From CAZQHK01 sp964593455 (GTDB lineage Bacteria; Muiribacteriota; CAYSPT01): DNA of 34,177 nt. The stretch lies in the NCBI GenBank assembly GCA_964593455.1, contig CAZQHK010000045.1, positions 1 to 34,177 of the forward strand. The letters run 5' to 3'. A program made the position numbers and the translations under genes. This document shows, in pieces, positions 23,172 to 32,182 of this stretch (positions are counted from its first letter, which is position 1; each line of letters begins with the position of its first letter). The notes under the pieces were generated by a model that made no database searches, was not told where the DNA came from, and saw nothing but the letters and a program-made list of their open reading frames with translations.

Positions 23172-24047
23172 TTATCCCTCATAACGGTTCCTGATCCCCA
23201 CCACATCTTTCCATATCCGATGGACCCAGAAATACTGCTCGGGGTCGGCTACTATTTTCTCTGACAGAATATCCGCGCATTGCTGGGTTAAGGTAATGAT
23301 ATCGGCCGCGGTGTCATTCGTCCGTTGAAACGTCAGCGGCGGATTAATCGTCAGCACGTGGTGCATGGTGTCTACCCGCCTGATAAATGTTGGCACAATC
23401 GGGCAATTAAGTTTGAGTGACAATCTAGCGGCTCCCTGTGGAAACGGGGTCTTTCTTCCCAGCAGGGTAACGACCTGGCCGCCTCCCTGGTCGGTTAGAA
23501 TGCCGAGCATACGGTTGTCTTTCAGACATCTGACAGCTTCCCTGAGGGAAATCCCTTTATAAATCATGCGTGTTCCCGTCATTTCCCGGTACTCATTGAT
23601 AATTTTCGCGAATCCGCCTTTCTGCCGTTTATTGATTCCATCCAGCGGATACCCCAGGGTTCCCAGGCTGGCTCCCAATAGCTCCCAATTGCCCAGATGG
23701 GCCGTCAATAATATTGCTCCATTTCCTGCCGCGAGCGCCCGGTCGAAATGTTCCCGCCCTTTCACGGTGACGTACTTATCAATTACCGTATGGTCAAATT
23801 CGGGAAAAGCCATAAACTCCACCAGGGTTCTTCCCAGGTTGGCAAAGGCTGCTCTGGCGACATGTTTCACGCGCGATTTTGACCAATTGGTTCCGACCGT
23901 ACATTTTATGTTTCGCTCAGCGATCCGTCGTCGTTTGGGAATACATTGATAAAGGGTTTGTCCCAACAGTGCTCCTGCTTCCAGCGCGTACCTGCGGGGT
24001 AGCCGGCAGAGGCAATAACTGACGGTTCGTATCATTGCCCTGAGCAT
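23172..24047 (-). CDS. LpxL/HtrB-family lipid A-type acyltransferase
   Basis: A 291-aa inner-membrane acyltransferase. The catalytic H-x4-E motif is H117-LGNW-E122, followed by NKRQKGG and the glycine/proline-rich segment TLLGRKTPFPQGAARLSLK that shapes the acyl pocket, then the late motif YFWVHRIWK typical of this family. The usual reaction adds a secondary acyl chain to a Kdo-lipid A precursor from acyl-ACP, so an LPS-bearing outer membrane is implied. The start ATG shares one base with the stop of the TPR lipoprotein gene (TAATG), making it the last gene of a five-gene coupled operon, which is an unusual setting for this enzyme. Confidence 0.92.
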   Translation of the reverse strand: MLRAMIRTVSYCLCRLPRRYALEAGALLGQTLYQCIPKRRRIAERNIKCTVGTNWSKSRVKHVARAAFANLGRTLVEFMAFPEFDHTVIDKYVTVKGREHFDRALAAGNGAILLTAHLGNWELLGASLGTLGYPLDGINKRQKGGFAKIINEYREMTGTRMIYKGISLREAVRCLKDNRMLGILTDQGGGQVVTLLGRKTPFPQGAARLSLKLNCPIVPTFIRRVDTMHHVLTINPPLTFQRTNDTAADIITLTQQCADILSEKIVADPEQYFWVHRIWKDVVGIRNRYEG

Positions 24048-25126
24048 TATTCAGGAGCCTCTCGTGGCGGCTTCTTTTCAGGGGGAGACAGGGCGTTGAG
24101 CATCTCACGGACTTCTTCCTTATTGGGTTTGATGGAAAGGATTTTTTCGAAGAGAGTTCGGGCTTTGGAAATGTTACCGAGATGTCCATAGAGCATTCCC
24201 AGATTTTTTAGAGCGCTTATATTTTTTGGTTCAAGTTTGATCGCGGTTTCATACGCCCGCATGGCTTTACTCAGGTTTCCCCGTTTCCGTTCTATCTCTC
24301 CCAATACGGCAAAAGCCTGGGCTACTTCTTTTTTCCTTTCCTGGTCGATTTTCGCCGAGAGCAAAAGATATGTTTTACCGAGTTCAAAAAGCGCTTCGGA
24401 AGACTCGGGATTATTCATGGCTATATTTAGGAACGATTCTGCTGAGGCCGGGGGTAAAGGTTTTTCCGGTTTGGTTCCCATCTTATAAAGAAGGCCCAGG
24501 TTGAAGAAGGCGGTTTTGGAGGTGTCGGTGAACCCGGTAGCTGTTTTTAACAGCCGTTCCGCCTCTCCTGATTTACCGAGCAGGACACACACCACCCCTA
24601 GATCGTGCAGGGCAGAGTGATGTCCCGGGTACTTTTGAACGGCCGTTCTCAGGGTACGCTCGGCGCTTTCCGTTTTTTTCAGCTTGACTTCGAGACGGGC
24701 TTGAAGCAGGTAGTATTCGGGAACCGGCATACCTCTCTTAACTGCTTCTTTCACAGCCGCGAGCGCTTTTTCATACGTGGCGTTTTGACGGTATAACAAG
24801 GCCAGATTGTAAAAGGGTCTGGAAAAAGCGAGATCTTTTTGAGCTGCTGTCCGAAGATGTTCTTCCGCTTTTTCCCTACGCCCGGTTTTCATTAGGGCTA
24901 CCCCCAGGTCATTCTCGACAAAGGCTTCTTTAAATCCTGATTCAAGAGCTTTTTCCAGCTCCAGGACAGCCCCGTCCAATTTCTCTTCCCGCAGGTATCT
25001 GGCACCGGTAAGATAGTGTTTATAACCACTTTTTTCCGGTAACTTGCACCCCCCGGCGGCAACGACCGCTATCAGGTACGAAACGGCGATAAGAAATCCT
25101 GAGCCGGCTAATCTGAACTTTGTCAT
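24047..25126 (-). CDS. TPR-repeat lipoprotein
   Basis: A 359-aa protein with a signal peptide ending in the lipobox-like AAGGC (Cys at residue 27), so it is probably lipidated in the periplasm. The rest is a run of about eight tetratricopeptide repeats, for example YNLALLYRQNATYEKALAA, NLGMLYGHLGNISKARTLF and RAYETAIKLEPKNISAL, forming a protein-binding solenoid. The C-terminus is Pro/Lys-rich. It overlaps the GAF gene by 4 nt and the acyltransferase by 1 nt. It may act as a scaffold for outer-membrane biogenesis; the partner is unknown. Confidence 0.88.
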   Translation of the reverse strand: MTKFRLAGSGFLIAVSYLIAVVAAGGCKLPEKSGYKHYLTGARYLREEKLDGAVLELEKALESGFKEAFVENDLGVALMKTGRREKAEEHLRTAAQKDLAFSRPFYNLALLYRQNATYEKALAAVKEAVKRGMPVPEYYLLQARLEVKLKKTESAERTLRTAVQKYPGHHSALHDLGVVCVLLGKSGEAERLLKTATGFTDTSKTAFFNLGLLYKMGTKPEKPLPPASAESFLNIAMNNPESSEALFELGKTYLLLSAKIDQERKKEVAQAFAVLGEIERKRGNLSKAMRAYETAIKLEPKNISALKNLGMLYGHLGNISKARTLFEKILSIKPNKEEVREMLNALSPPEKKPPREAPE

Positions 25127-25920
25127 GGGCTAGCCTTCTGTTCCATCTGTTCCATGAAGCGGTCAAGAGCCAGGCTGGTAATAGTCAGGATACTCCCGAA
25201 AACCGCTTTTTGCTCGCTTCCAACGGTTCTTCCCTCTACTCTGCTCACAATCACTAGTCCGATGATTTTTCTCCCGTGCCTGATGGGACCGCAGAACGTT
25301 ATTTCCAGGGATGTATTTTGTGCGAGAGCTTTGAGTTCTTCATCCTTCATTACCTCATCGATATCAATGGTAATCCCTCTTTTAATAACCCAGGAGAGAA
25401 GATTCTCTTCCTCGAGGCTGATCTTGAGGCTGATCTGATCGAACTCTTTCATCCCGATGGAATGAGCGACTACCAGGCTGTTCGAATGTTCCTCGACGAG
25501 CAAAACCATAGCGGAAGAGGCGTGAACGCCACGGCGTGCCAGGTCGAGTGCCGTGCGAAATATCCGGTCCTTGTCGGCGGGCATGAAAAGAGATTTGAAC
25601 CGTCGCAGGAGGCCGGTAATAGACCGGGAAAGCTCTTCTTTTCCCCTGGTCTCTGTTTTGATGATCTCTTCCTGGGCGTCCACCAATTCACGTTTATTGA
25701 TGTCGAGAAGGATACGGGTTTGAAGGTGATTGTTTTTCATTCTGATGTAAAATTTGAGCAACACGAGGCAGGCAATGATCGCCAGGGACAGCGCAATCCA
25801 ACTTGACAGTGAAGTCATTGTGAGGCTCTTGACGTAAAGCACATCCCGATCATAGGACAGTGGAGCAAAGGTGATTTCCGCCCAGCGGGGCGGCAGCGAC
25901 ACGGCCATACCGATACTCAT
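25123..25920 (-). CDS. Membrane-anchored coiled-coil GAF-domain sensor
   Basis: A 265-aa protein: a short N-terminal segment, one membrane helix (about 39-58, WIALSLAIIACLVLLKFYI), a charged coiled-coil (65-105), and a GAF domain (about 115-255) with DKDRIFRTALDLARRGVHAS at its start and FCGPIRHGRKIIGLVIVSR near its end. There is no kinase, cyclase or other output domain, so it probably works through a partner. ATG 25920 overlaps the upstream stop by 4 nt and has GGAGG just before it, supporting this start over the later Met at about residue 35. Coupling to the cNMP protein and HEAT protein suggests a signalling complex. Confidence 0.85.
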   Translation of the reverse strand: MSIGMAVSLPPRWAEITFAPLSYDRDVLYVKSLTMTSLSSWIALSLAIIACLVLLKFYIRMKNNHLQTRILLDINKRELVDAQEEIIKTETRGKEELSRSITGLLRRFKSLFMPADKDRIFRTALDLARRGVHASSAMVLLVEEHSNSLVVAHSIGMKEFDQISLKISLEEENLLSWVIKRGITIDIDEVMKDEELKALAQNTSLEITFCGPIRHGRKIIGLVIVSRVEGRTVGSEQKAVFGSILTITSLALDRFMEQMEQKASP

Positions 25921-26960
25921 AATTCCTCCAGCTTCACTACCCCAATTTTTACCAGGTGTGCCGTGATGGTTTCAACATCCTCTCGGGCGGAACCCAATGG
26001 AAATCTAAGCCTGTAGTCACGAATATAATCTACGAGTTTTGATGAGAGTTTTTTCTCTGCGAGCGTTTTGCTGAAATAAAACCCGATGAGGTTGACCAGG
26101 GCTCTTTCTCTGAATATATCGTCTTTATTCCTTTGATAGAACCGTTCCAGGTACCGGACTGTTTGGTTGGCGTTCTTCAGATCGTGGCCGCCTTTTGAGC
26201 GGCAGAGATAGTAATAATAATCAAATTTCTCCGGCAATTTATTTTCGGGAACAGCTCCCTTCAGATCCTCCAGCAGTGCTGCGGCTGAGGATAATTCTTC
26301 TATATCATCCGGATTATTTCCCGCTTTCAAAAAATGAAGACCTTCTTCAGCCAGCTTGAAAACTTTCCGGGGATCAATCTTTTCAATGTTGTTTTTACTC
26401 TCACCGCCGGATTTGATTTGAATCACCTCATCGTTGGGCTTTTGTGTATCGTGCTCTTTTTCCTGGCGGGGAATAAAAACGGCGATAGCGATGATGGTCA
26501 TGACAAAGAGCACATGGGCGTACCATGGGAAAGTATTACGTTCCGGTGAAGGGGTTTTATATGAAAGGTCACGTTGTTTCAGCACGGGATCCAGGGAAAC
26601 CTCGCTGTCTCCTGAAGGCCGGGAAAGGGAAGTGGTTCCCGAAGAATAGGGTATGCTTTGTTGGGGTGTTGAATTTGCCAGGCTGGGGTCGCCTTTACCG
26701 AAGACGAGTACCGCTTCCCGAACCTGTACATCCCGGACGGTTTCCGAAATAGCTTTCTCCAGGAAATAGCGAACCAGGTCGTCGGAATCATCCGATTTTG
26801 CTCGGATAAAACCCAGGGTTTTTGGTTCTTTGAGTTCACTCAACTTTATAGCCGCAACCTTCCGCACCTCTACGTCTTCGTTCTCCAAATCTTTAATCAG
26901 CGAGGCAAGATGCGTCGGAAGATCAGCTAATCCTATCTGTTTCTCATTTTTGCCTTTCAC
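25917..26960 (-). CDS. HEAT-repeat / transmembrane / TPR-like protein
   Basis: A 347-aa protein. The N-terminus (residues 14-90) is helical with a HEAT-like repeat (LENEDVEVRKVAAIKLSELK), the 95-145 region is Ser/Pro-rich and probably disordered, residues 145-164 form one membrane segment (PWYAHVLFVMTIIAIAVFIP), and the last 180 residues are helical and TPR-like (KVFKLAEEGLHFLKAG, TVRYLERFYQRNKDDIF). The N-terminal part would be cytoplasmic and the C-terminal part periplasmic. It could link cytoplasmic sensing by the cNMP protein to the periplasmic lipoprotein. 4-nt overlaps with both neighbours. Confidence 0.82.
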   Translation of the reverse strand: MKGKNEKQIGLADLPTHLASLIKDLENEDVEVRKVAAIKLSELKEPKTLGFIRAKSDDSDDLVRYFLEKAISETVRDVQVREAVLVFGKGDPSLANSTPQQSIPYSSGTTSLSRPSGDSEVSLDPVLKQRDLSYKTPSPERNTFPWYAHVLFVMTIIAIAVFIPRQEKEHDTQKPNDEVIQIKSGGESKNNIEKIDPRKVFKLAEEGLHFLKAGNNPDDIEELSSAAALLEDLKGAVPENKLPEKFDYYYYLCRSKGGHDLKNANQTVRYLERFYQRNKDDIFRERALVNLIGFYFSKTLAEKKLSSKLVDYIRDYRLRFPLGSAREDVETITAHLVKIGVVKLEEL

Positions 26961-28471
26961 GAGGATTCCTTCCTCGTCTTGGAAATCATCGACTCCAACA
27001 GTTTGTTGGAATGTTTCAAGCGGTCAGAGAAAATCTTGATCAACCTGATGGTAAACTTTGGATCTTGATGGATAAGGCATTCCAGGTCCTTCCTGAGAAT
27101 GGTGAGCACTTCAAGGTCTTCGGCAGCTCGTGCCGAGGCTGAACGATAGGTCCCGTCGATGAGAGCCATCTCGCCGAATATGTCTCCGGGGCCTAGTTCG
27201 GCCAACTCCACTTCTCCTACCCCCTCAACATGTTCTAAAATAGATACTTTGCCTTTGCGGATAATATAGCATGCGTTACCGAATTCCCGCTCTTTGAAAA
27301 CGTAATCTCCACGTGGTATTTTTTGAATCCGTCCCTGAAGATTTTTTTTCATTAATTCTGCTTTGAGCGCGTTTTCAACGCTTCTAAGAAGTTCTCCCGG
27401 TGACCAGGGAGAAATCAAAAAATCATTGATGTTTAACGATGAAACCAGCTTCTTTTTGGACTGTAGTGCTTCGTTGATAGTAAGGACGATAGGGAGTTTG
27501 AGATAGGATTTGCGGATTTCACGCAAGGCAGACATATCGGGATCGATCGCCTGGTTTGAATAAATGATAAGGTCGGGAGATTCGGTTTGAAGTACTTTCA
27601 ACGCTGTACTTTCAGATTCAGCTTCATAGATGTTGTACTCAGATGAGAGATTTTTTGATAGTGCTACCCGTTCCCGAAAGTCGTTACTGATGATAAGGAT
27701 CTTTCGCCCTCCCTTGAGAAGCACGATCTCGTTTTTCAGTAGTCGAGCTAAGCGGCCAGCCTGTGGAGATGTGGAATCGGCCGCGAGTTTGGTTGCTGCG
27801 CTCTCCAGGGTGAGCCTGTCGTTTGGAGTGGCACCAACCCGAATGGCTTGTCTGAGGTGATCGTCCGGCTGAGTTCCCAGGTGTCCGACAAACCAGCGGT
27901 AGAGAGAGCTGGTTGTTCTGGTTAGGGCGTAGAACTTTAGGACAGTGTCCCGGGGAGAGTCACTTCGTTCAATAAATGATTTGGCCCGGTTCACCACGTC
28001 GGGAACATCCGACATGGCGGCGGTGATAAAAAAGCTGGTCCGGTCGGAAGAATCCACGTGAGCAACGTTTTCAAAAATAGCGTCTCTCGTTCCTGGACCG
28101 ACTCGGGAAAGCCAGGTCCGCACCCTTTTACTGATAGTCTTGCTTTTTATGAACGTTCCATATCTGAGCAAGGTGTTGAGTAATGGGGAGAGTTCACGTT
28201 TCCCGCAGCAGTGATTCATTCTATCGACGAGCAGCTTGGTACCGCCGCACCTGTCGATATCACCGATAATAGTGGTGACAATCTGGGGGTTAAAAATGGA
28301 CAGCAGACTGGTCAAGAACCCTGCTGTCTCGCTGGATAGGTTGCCAAACAGGGTTTTAAGAATCCCCGACCTGGTTTCCGGAGCCAGCTTTAGATAAACT
28401 GGAACCAAATGGCCAGAGTCATCAGGTGACTCCGAGATCTTCTTGATAAAATCGGCTATTGTAACCTGCAT
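26957..28471 (-). CDS. Helical-repeat / pseudo-receiver / cyclic-nucleotide-binding protein
   Basis: A 504-aa cytoplasmic protein with three parts. Residues 1-255 are all-helical and HEAT-like. Residues 258-375 fold like a response-regulator receiver (GRKILIISNDFRERVAL to DFLISPWSPGELLRSVENAL), but the phosphorylation Asp is Ser (DLIIYSN for DLIILD) and the conserved Lys is Ser (ISPWSP for TKPFSP), so it cannot be phosphorylated normally. Residues 380-495 are a CAP-type cNMP-binding domain with GDIFGEMALIDGTYRSASA, including the phosphate-binding Arg. There is no DNA-binding domain, so it is not a CRP-type regulator; ligand-controlled protein contact is more likely. First gene of the coupled operon ending in the acyltransferase. 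Confidence 0.88.
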   Translation of the reverse strand: MQVTIADFIKKISESPDDSGHLVPVYLKLAPETRSGILKTLFGNLSSETAGFLTSLLSIFNPQIVTTIIGDIDRCGGTKLLVDRMNHCCGKRELSPLLNTLLRYGTFIKSKTISKRVRTWLSRVGPGTRDAIFENVAHVDSSDRTSFFITAAMSDVPDVVNRAKSFIERSDSPRDTVLKFYALTRTTSSLYRWFVGHLGTQPDDHLRQAIRVGATPNDRLTLESAATKLAADSTSPQAGRLARLLKNEIVLLKGGRKILIISNDFRERVALSKNLSSEYNIYEAESESTALKVLQTESPDLIIYSNQAIDPDMSALREIRKSYLKLPIVLTINEALQSKKKLVSSLNINDFLISPWSPGELLRSVENALKAELMKKNLQGRIQKIPRGDYVFKEREFGNACYIIRKGKVSILEHVEGVGEVELAELGPGDIFGEMALIDGTYRSASARAAEDLEVLTILRKDLECLIHQDPKFTIRLIKIFSDRLKHSNKLLESMISKTRKESS

Positions 28472-28517
28472 GGTATGGTCTCGTCCATGATCCGGCTCAC
28501 AGCCCCGAAAGTTCGGA

Positions 28518-30068
28518 TTATTTCACTCCGGCACTGTGGGCTACGATACTGACTACATCAAGCTCAGACAATCGTTCCAGAATACGGGAGGTCAAGCGCA
28601 GCAGCTTTGAACGGCTTGATTCCTCGAGAGCTTTTAAGAAAAATTGAACAGCAGTCTCTTGATTGCCCATAGCTTTATTGGTGGTACCTATTTCCATTAG
28701 AATTTTCGCTTTTCTGGAGTGAGTGCTATTTTGTTCTATTAACTTCTCCGCTTCACTAAAGTGATGGAGTGCTTCGTTCCAGTTTTTACCTATCCGGTTG
28801 AAAATGCCGAGCAGGAGATGGGTTTCGGATTTACCGTAATCATAGTTTTTAGCGGTAAAGATCTCCATAGCCTGTTCGGCGAATTGGCCGGCCTGGCCAG
28901 TTTCTCCGAAATTCAGCTTGGCCTTGCTCAATTCGAGCAGACACATAGCCATCCCAAGGTTGTCTTCCACGGATTTGAAAAGTGAGATAGCCTTCTGGTA
29001 ATAGATTATAGCCTTCTGATAATCTTTTCTCAAGAAAAAAATCCGGCCGACATTTCGACTGAGATAGGCCCGGTTGTGTGGGGCCTCGATTCCTATGGAA
29101 ACAAGCAGGTCTTTAATATAATATTGCTCGGCTTCGATAAAATCTTCCTTCGACATATGGACATGGCCGATCTTTCCATACAGCGCTCCGGCTTCGTGAA
29201 TAATAGTAAGTTTTTCGTACATCGCCAGACTTTTTTGAAAAAAGAACAGCGCGTGATCGAGTTCTTCTAATTGAAGGTAGGTTTGCCCCAAGCTGTTGAA
29301 GATCTTGCCTTGATGGTAGAGCGAGCCGCAGGTTCTAAACATGGTCAGGGCTTTTGTATGATGCCTGAGAGCCTTTATTTGGTCCCCCTGGGCCGAGCAT
29401 ATGACCCCCAGATAACGATGGGCTTCACCCTCTTCGATTGACGGGGGAAGCCCGCAAAGAATGTCGATAGCCCGTTGAGTGAAAAAAGGAGCTCGCTCGA
29501 GATTCCCTTTTCTGAACTCGGTCAGAGCGAGCTGACAATAGGATGTCGATAAAATTCTGCGGCCGGCCGGTGATGTTTCTGATTCTCTACCTTCCAGGTC
29601 GGTTATGTTTAGCCGGAAAAGTTTTTCCGCTTTTTCCAGGTGTCCGATCATGGAGGAGACAGATCCGGTGAGAAGTCGATGCCGTAAAACGAGGTTCTTG
29701 TCCCCTGCCACCGATACGGCCTGCTGGGCTGACTGGGCTTTTTCTTCCGCATCTTTTAATGAACCCCGGTAAAGGTGCATCCAGCCAAGGCTGATAAGTG
29801 ATTTACCCAACTCGGCTGAAAACCCGAGATTATCGCTTTTTTCCCGGGCTTCATCAAAATTATCTTCGGCCATTTCCCACTCACCGAGGTACCAGAAGCT
29901 CCAACCGACCTTGAGTTGAGCAACAACCGCTTCACGGCTCAAAGCCGGTGAGAATGCGCTGTTTTCCGTTTGCGTTATGATGGCTTTGTAATTGTTGACC
30001 GCTTCAAGATAATCATACTGCTCAAAAGCGGCCTTACCTCGTTTGATAAGTTCCTGGATATCGCCCAC
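28518..30068 (-). CDS. Cytoplasmic TPR-repeat protein
   Basis: About 516 aa, made almost wholly of tetratricopeptide repeats (for example AYLSRNVGRIFFLRKDYQKA, KIFNSLGQTYLQLEELDHAL and KILMEIGTTNKAMGNQETAV), as in Rap/PlcR-like or MalT-type TPR regulators, without any output domain seen. The frame is open upstream to 30251, but GAGGAGG about 10 nt before GTG 30068 supports that start (MGDIQELIKRG). It lies 46 nt upstream of the cNMP gene on the same strand and may be part of the same transcription unit. It is divergent from the HAMP gene across a 209-nt gap. Confidence 0.82.
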   Translation of the reverse strand: MGDIQELIKRGKAAFEQYDYLEAVNNYKAIITQTENSAFSPALSREAVVAQLKVGWSFWYLGEWEMAEDNFDEAREKSDNLGFSAELGKSLISLGWMHLYRGSLKDAEEKAQSAQQAVSVAGDKNLVLRHRLLTGSVSSMIGHLEKAEKLFRLNITDLEGRESETSPAGRRILSTSYCQLALTEFRKGNLERAPFFTQRAIDILCGLPPSIEEGEAHRYLGVICSAQGDQIKALRHHTKALTMFRTCGSLYHQGKIFNSLGQTYLQLEELDHALFFFQKSLAMYEKLTIIHEAGALYGKIGHVHMSKEDFIEAEQYYIKDLLVSIGIEAPHNRAYLSRNVGRIFFLRKDYQKAIIYYQKAISLFKSVEDNLGMAMCLLELSKAKLNFGETGQAGQFAEQAMEIFTAKNYDYGKSETHLLLGIFNRIGKNWNEALHHFSEAEKLIEQNSTHSRKAKILMEIGTTNKAMGNQETAVQFFLKALEESSRSKLLRLTSRILERLSELDVVSIVAHSAGVK

Positions 30069-30181
30069 CCTGTTGAATCCTCCTCTTGGCTTGCATTTTA
30101 TCATGCCGGGTGGTGCGAAATCCACTATAAGTCCGTGGCTGGGCTGAACTACTCGGATTGAATCATTTTGAAGTGTTACTA

Positions 30182-30210
30182 TTTTTTTGTGCCGCTGTAT
30201 CCAGTATAAT
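30182..30210 (+). promoter_or_regulatory. Candidate promoter of the HAMP gene
   Basis: An exact -10 TATAAT (30205-30210) is preceded by a T-tract at the -35 distance rather than a good TTGACA. The start codon at 30278 is 67 nt downstream. Confidence 0.35.
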
Positions 30211-30277
30211 AAGATGGAAATCAAATAGGTGATTCGCCTCGGATATAACATAACTGCACAGAGAGGAAGGTGGCGTC

Positions 30278-30832
30278 ATGCCAGATACAATTCAGAAGCG
30301 AAGACGCTATTTTATCGATAAGGATTTTCAAAAAAGGTACATCATAACCATGATTCTGACGCTCATTATCTTTTCAAATATTATGATTTTGATGGTTTTA
30401 TCGGTCTTCATCAACCGAGCGATGATCGAAAGGTTACAGGACATTTTCCATGTTGATGCTCCCTACCAGCTTCTTTTACCAACACTCATAGTGGCTGAAT
30501 TTATCGGTCTGTTTATTGTTGGAATGATGGCATTGATTATGTCGCACCGAATAGCCGGACCGATATACCGGCTTAAAATGGAGCTGAAAGAGATCGGGAA
30601 GGGAGACCTGTCACGCACGATCAAGTTCAGGGATAAGGATGAGTTTAAAGATGTTGCAGTGGCAGTCAACACGATGCTGGGCGAGATTCGTCAGAAATTA
30701 ACTGGTTTATCACATCTCCGGGATAACGTGAAGAAACTTCATGGACAGTACGGCAGCACCGATGTCGGTAGTGATCTGCGCCGGATTGAGCAGAAACTCG
30801 ATGAGACATTATCTTCTTTGAACTTAACCTGA
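30278..30832 (+). CDS. Two-TM HAMP-domain membrane protein without output domain
   Basis: A 184-aa protein with two membrane segments (about 21-45 and 66-88) separated by a very short periplasmic loop, then a HAMP domain (about 89-140: SHRIAGPIYRLKMELKEIGK, then RDKDEFKDVAVAVNTML) and a short coiled coil. Chemoreceptors and sensor kinases normally have a signalling module after HAMP; none is present, and the protein ends naturally. It may pass a membrane signal to a partner, for example the neighbouring TPR or GAF proteins. AGGAAGG before ATG 30278 is a good ribosome binding site. Converges with the DUF2156 gene, 10 nt apart. Confidence 0.9.
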   Translation: MPDTIQKRRRYFIDKDFQKRYIITMILTLIIFSNIMILMVLSVFINRAMIERLQDIFHVDAPYQLLLPTLIVAEFIGLFIVGMMALIMSHRIAGPIYRLKMELKEIGKGDLSRTIKFRDKDEFKDVAVAVNTMLGEIRQKLTGLSHLRDNVKKLHGQYGSTDVGSDLRRIEQKLDETLSSLNLT

Positions 30833-30842
30833 AATATCCGGG

Positions 30843-31748
30843 CTAGTTTGTTTTCCTGATTAACAGGTAGCTTTTCAAGAGTTTATCCGGTTGGTAAGAA
30901 CGTTTTGCCCGGCGAAGGTTAGCCTGTCCCAGATCCTGTTCCCGGTTGGTCCAGATAAAACCCGCGGCGTGAAGATGTTTGGCCGTTTCCCGGTTGATGA
31001 TCTGGGCCGCTCCTTTTATCGTCGGATTATATTTTTCAAAGTGTATGTCGGCGGTGTTTCGGTTGAGCCGGTCGAATATCGAGAAAGCTACCATCTCGCC
31101 TTCCGTAAAGAGTACCAGGCCACTCTGCTCGAGTTCATCAAATTTCCGGAAAGTCTTGCCGAGAGCTAACATCTCCTGGCCGAAGGCGATCTTGTCACAA
31201 ACTTTTATTTCACACCAGGTATCCGTGAGGCTTAAACATTGCTCGAAATGGTTTATCTGCATAGGTTTACACAGAAAGTGAGGATGGTTCCGTAAAAATT
31301 GATTTATCAGGTTTTTTTTCCGGTGAAGTTTTCGGCCAGGTAGTTCCAAGAGCTTCTTTACTGAATAAATATACTCAGTGTTCGGTTCGTCAATTTTTAA
31401 GTGAAAATAGTGTTTTATTGTTTTATATTTCTGTACGTATTCAACCGGGACCTGGATGATGTTACCGCTGTAATTTGCGGCTCTCATTTGTTCAGAGATA
31501 TGAAATAACTCATCGAATGATATGCTCCGGCCAAGAGGAAATCCGAGACTGTTAAGTCGCCCGTTAAATATCCATAATCTACCGTTGGCAATCATCCATT
31601 TGATCTGGAAAACGTCACTCCAACAATAGAGATTTGCGAAATTGTATTCGCATGACATGGGATTAAAACGGAGAATCCAGGGTAGCAAAACGTTTTTATC
31701 GGAGAACTCCACCGGTTTAAAATCGGCTATGTTAAATTCTTCCATCAT
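30843..31748 (-). CDS. DUF2156 (LPG synthase C-terminal-like) protein
   Basis: A 301-aa protein of the DUF2156 family, a GNAT-fold relative of the catalytic domain of lysylphosphatidylglycerol synthase. Typical motifs are the N-terminal SCEYNFANLYCWSD, the basic KLHRKKNLINQFLRNHP, and the C-terminal WTNREQDLGQANLRRAKRSY. Soluble stand-alone members are common in anaerobes; their substrate is unknown, and an aminoacyl- or acyl-transfer role is assumed from the fold. It overlaps the GNAT gene by 4 nt, so the two form a small operon. Confidence 0.9.
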   Translation of the reverse strand: MMEEFNIADFKPVEFSDKNVLLPWILRFNPMSCEYNFANLYCWSDVFQIKWMIANGRLWIFNGRLNSLGFPLGRSISFDELFHISEQMRAANYSGNIIQVPVEYVQKYKTIKHYFHLKIDEPNTEYIYSVKKLLELPGRKLHRKKNLINQFLRNHPHFLCKPMQINHFEQCLSLTDTWCEIKVCDKIAFGQEMLALGKTFRKFDELEQSGLVLFTEGEMVAFSIFDRLNRNTADIHFEKYNPTIKGAAQIINRETAKHLHAAGFIWTNREQDLGQANLRRAKRSYQPDKLLKSYLLIRKTN

Positions 31749-32182
31749 GTCCTGTCCAACAGCATGGGAATGTTTCCGGTCATCTCTGAAAATCCAAGCT
31801 TCCGATACAGAGATCCTGAACCGGGTTCCGCGATCAGGCCGATCCAGTCGATACCGTTTTGCTTCAGATGGGAGATAATATTTCTCATGATTCTGCTGCC
31901 GATTCCCCGACCTCGGTACGATTTTAAAACGGTTACGTCCTGAATATAGGCATCACTTACACCGTCGGAAATACTTCGTCCCATCCCGATCATACGGTCC
32001 CGGTGAAAAGCTGCCACGAAGCAGTAGGACCCTTCCAGCAGACGGTCAATCCAATCGAGTTTGTCCAGGTCTCCGGCCAGGTCCAGCCACCCGGCTTCCT
32101 GGTACAACTGGATAAATTCGTCTCGTAATTTTTGTTTGTCATTGATGGTTTCAAGTAAGGTTACGGTAATATTCATAATCAT
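31745..32182 (-). CDS. GNAT-family N-acetyltransferase
   Basis: A 145-aa single-domain acetyltransferase. Motif A, which binds acetyl-CoA, is VLKSYRGRGIGSRIMRNI (R-x2-G-x-G/A), preceded by AYIQDV as the central strand and followed by GLIAEPGSGSLYRKLGFSEM at the C-terminal end. The substrate is unknown. ATG 32182 has AGGTAG upstream; ATG 32176 is an alternative. The upstream region leads into the structured element at 32238-32422. Confidence 0.9.
   Translation of the reverse strand: MIMNITVTLLETINDKQKLRDEFIQLYQEAGWLDLAGDLDKLDWIDRLLEGSYCFVAAFHRDRMIGMGRSISDGVSDAYIQDVTVLKSYRGRGIGSRIMRNIISHLKQNGIDWIGLIAEPGSGSLYRKLGFSEMTGNIPMLLDRT

Noticed and set aside
30069..30251. 61-residue N-terminal extension of the TPR protein
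   Set aside because: No ribosome binding site at 30251, and the extension has no TPR character; GAGGAGG before GTG 30068 is better.
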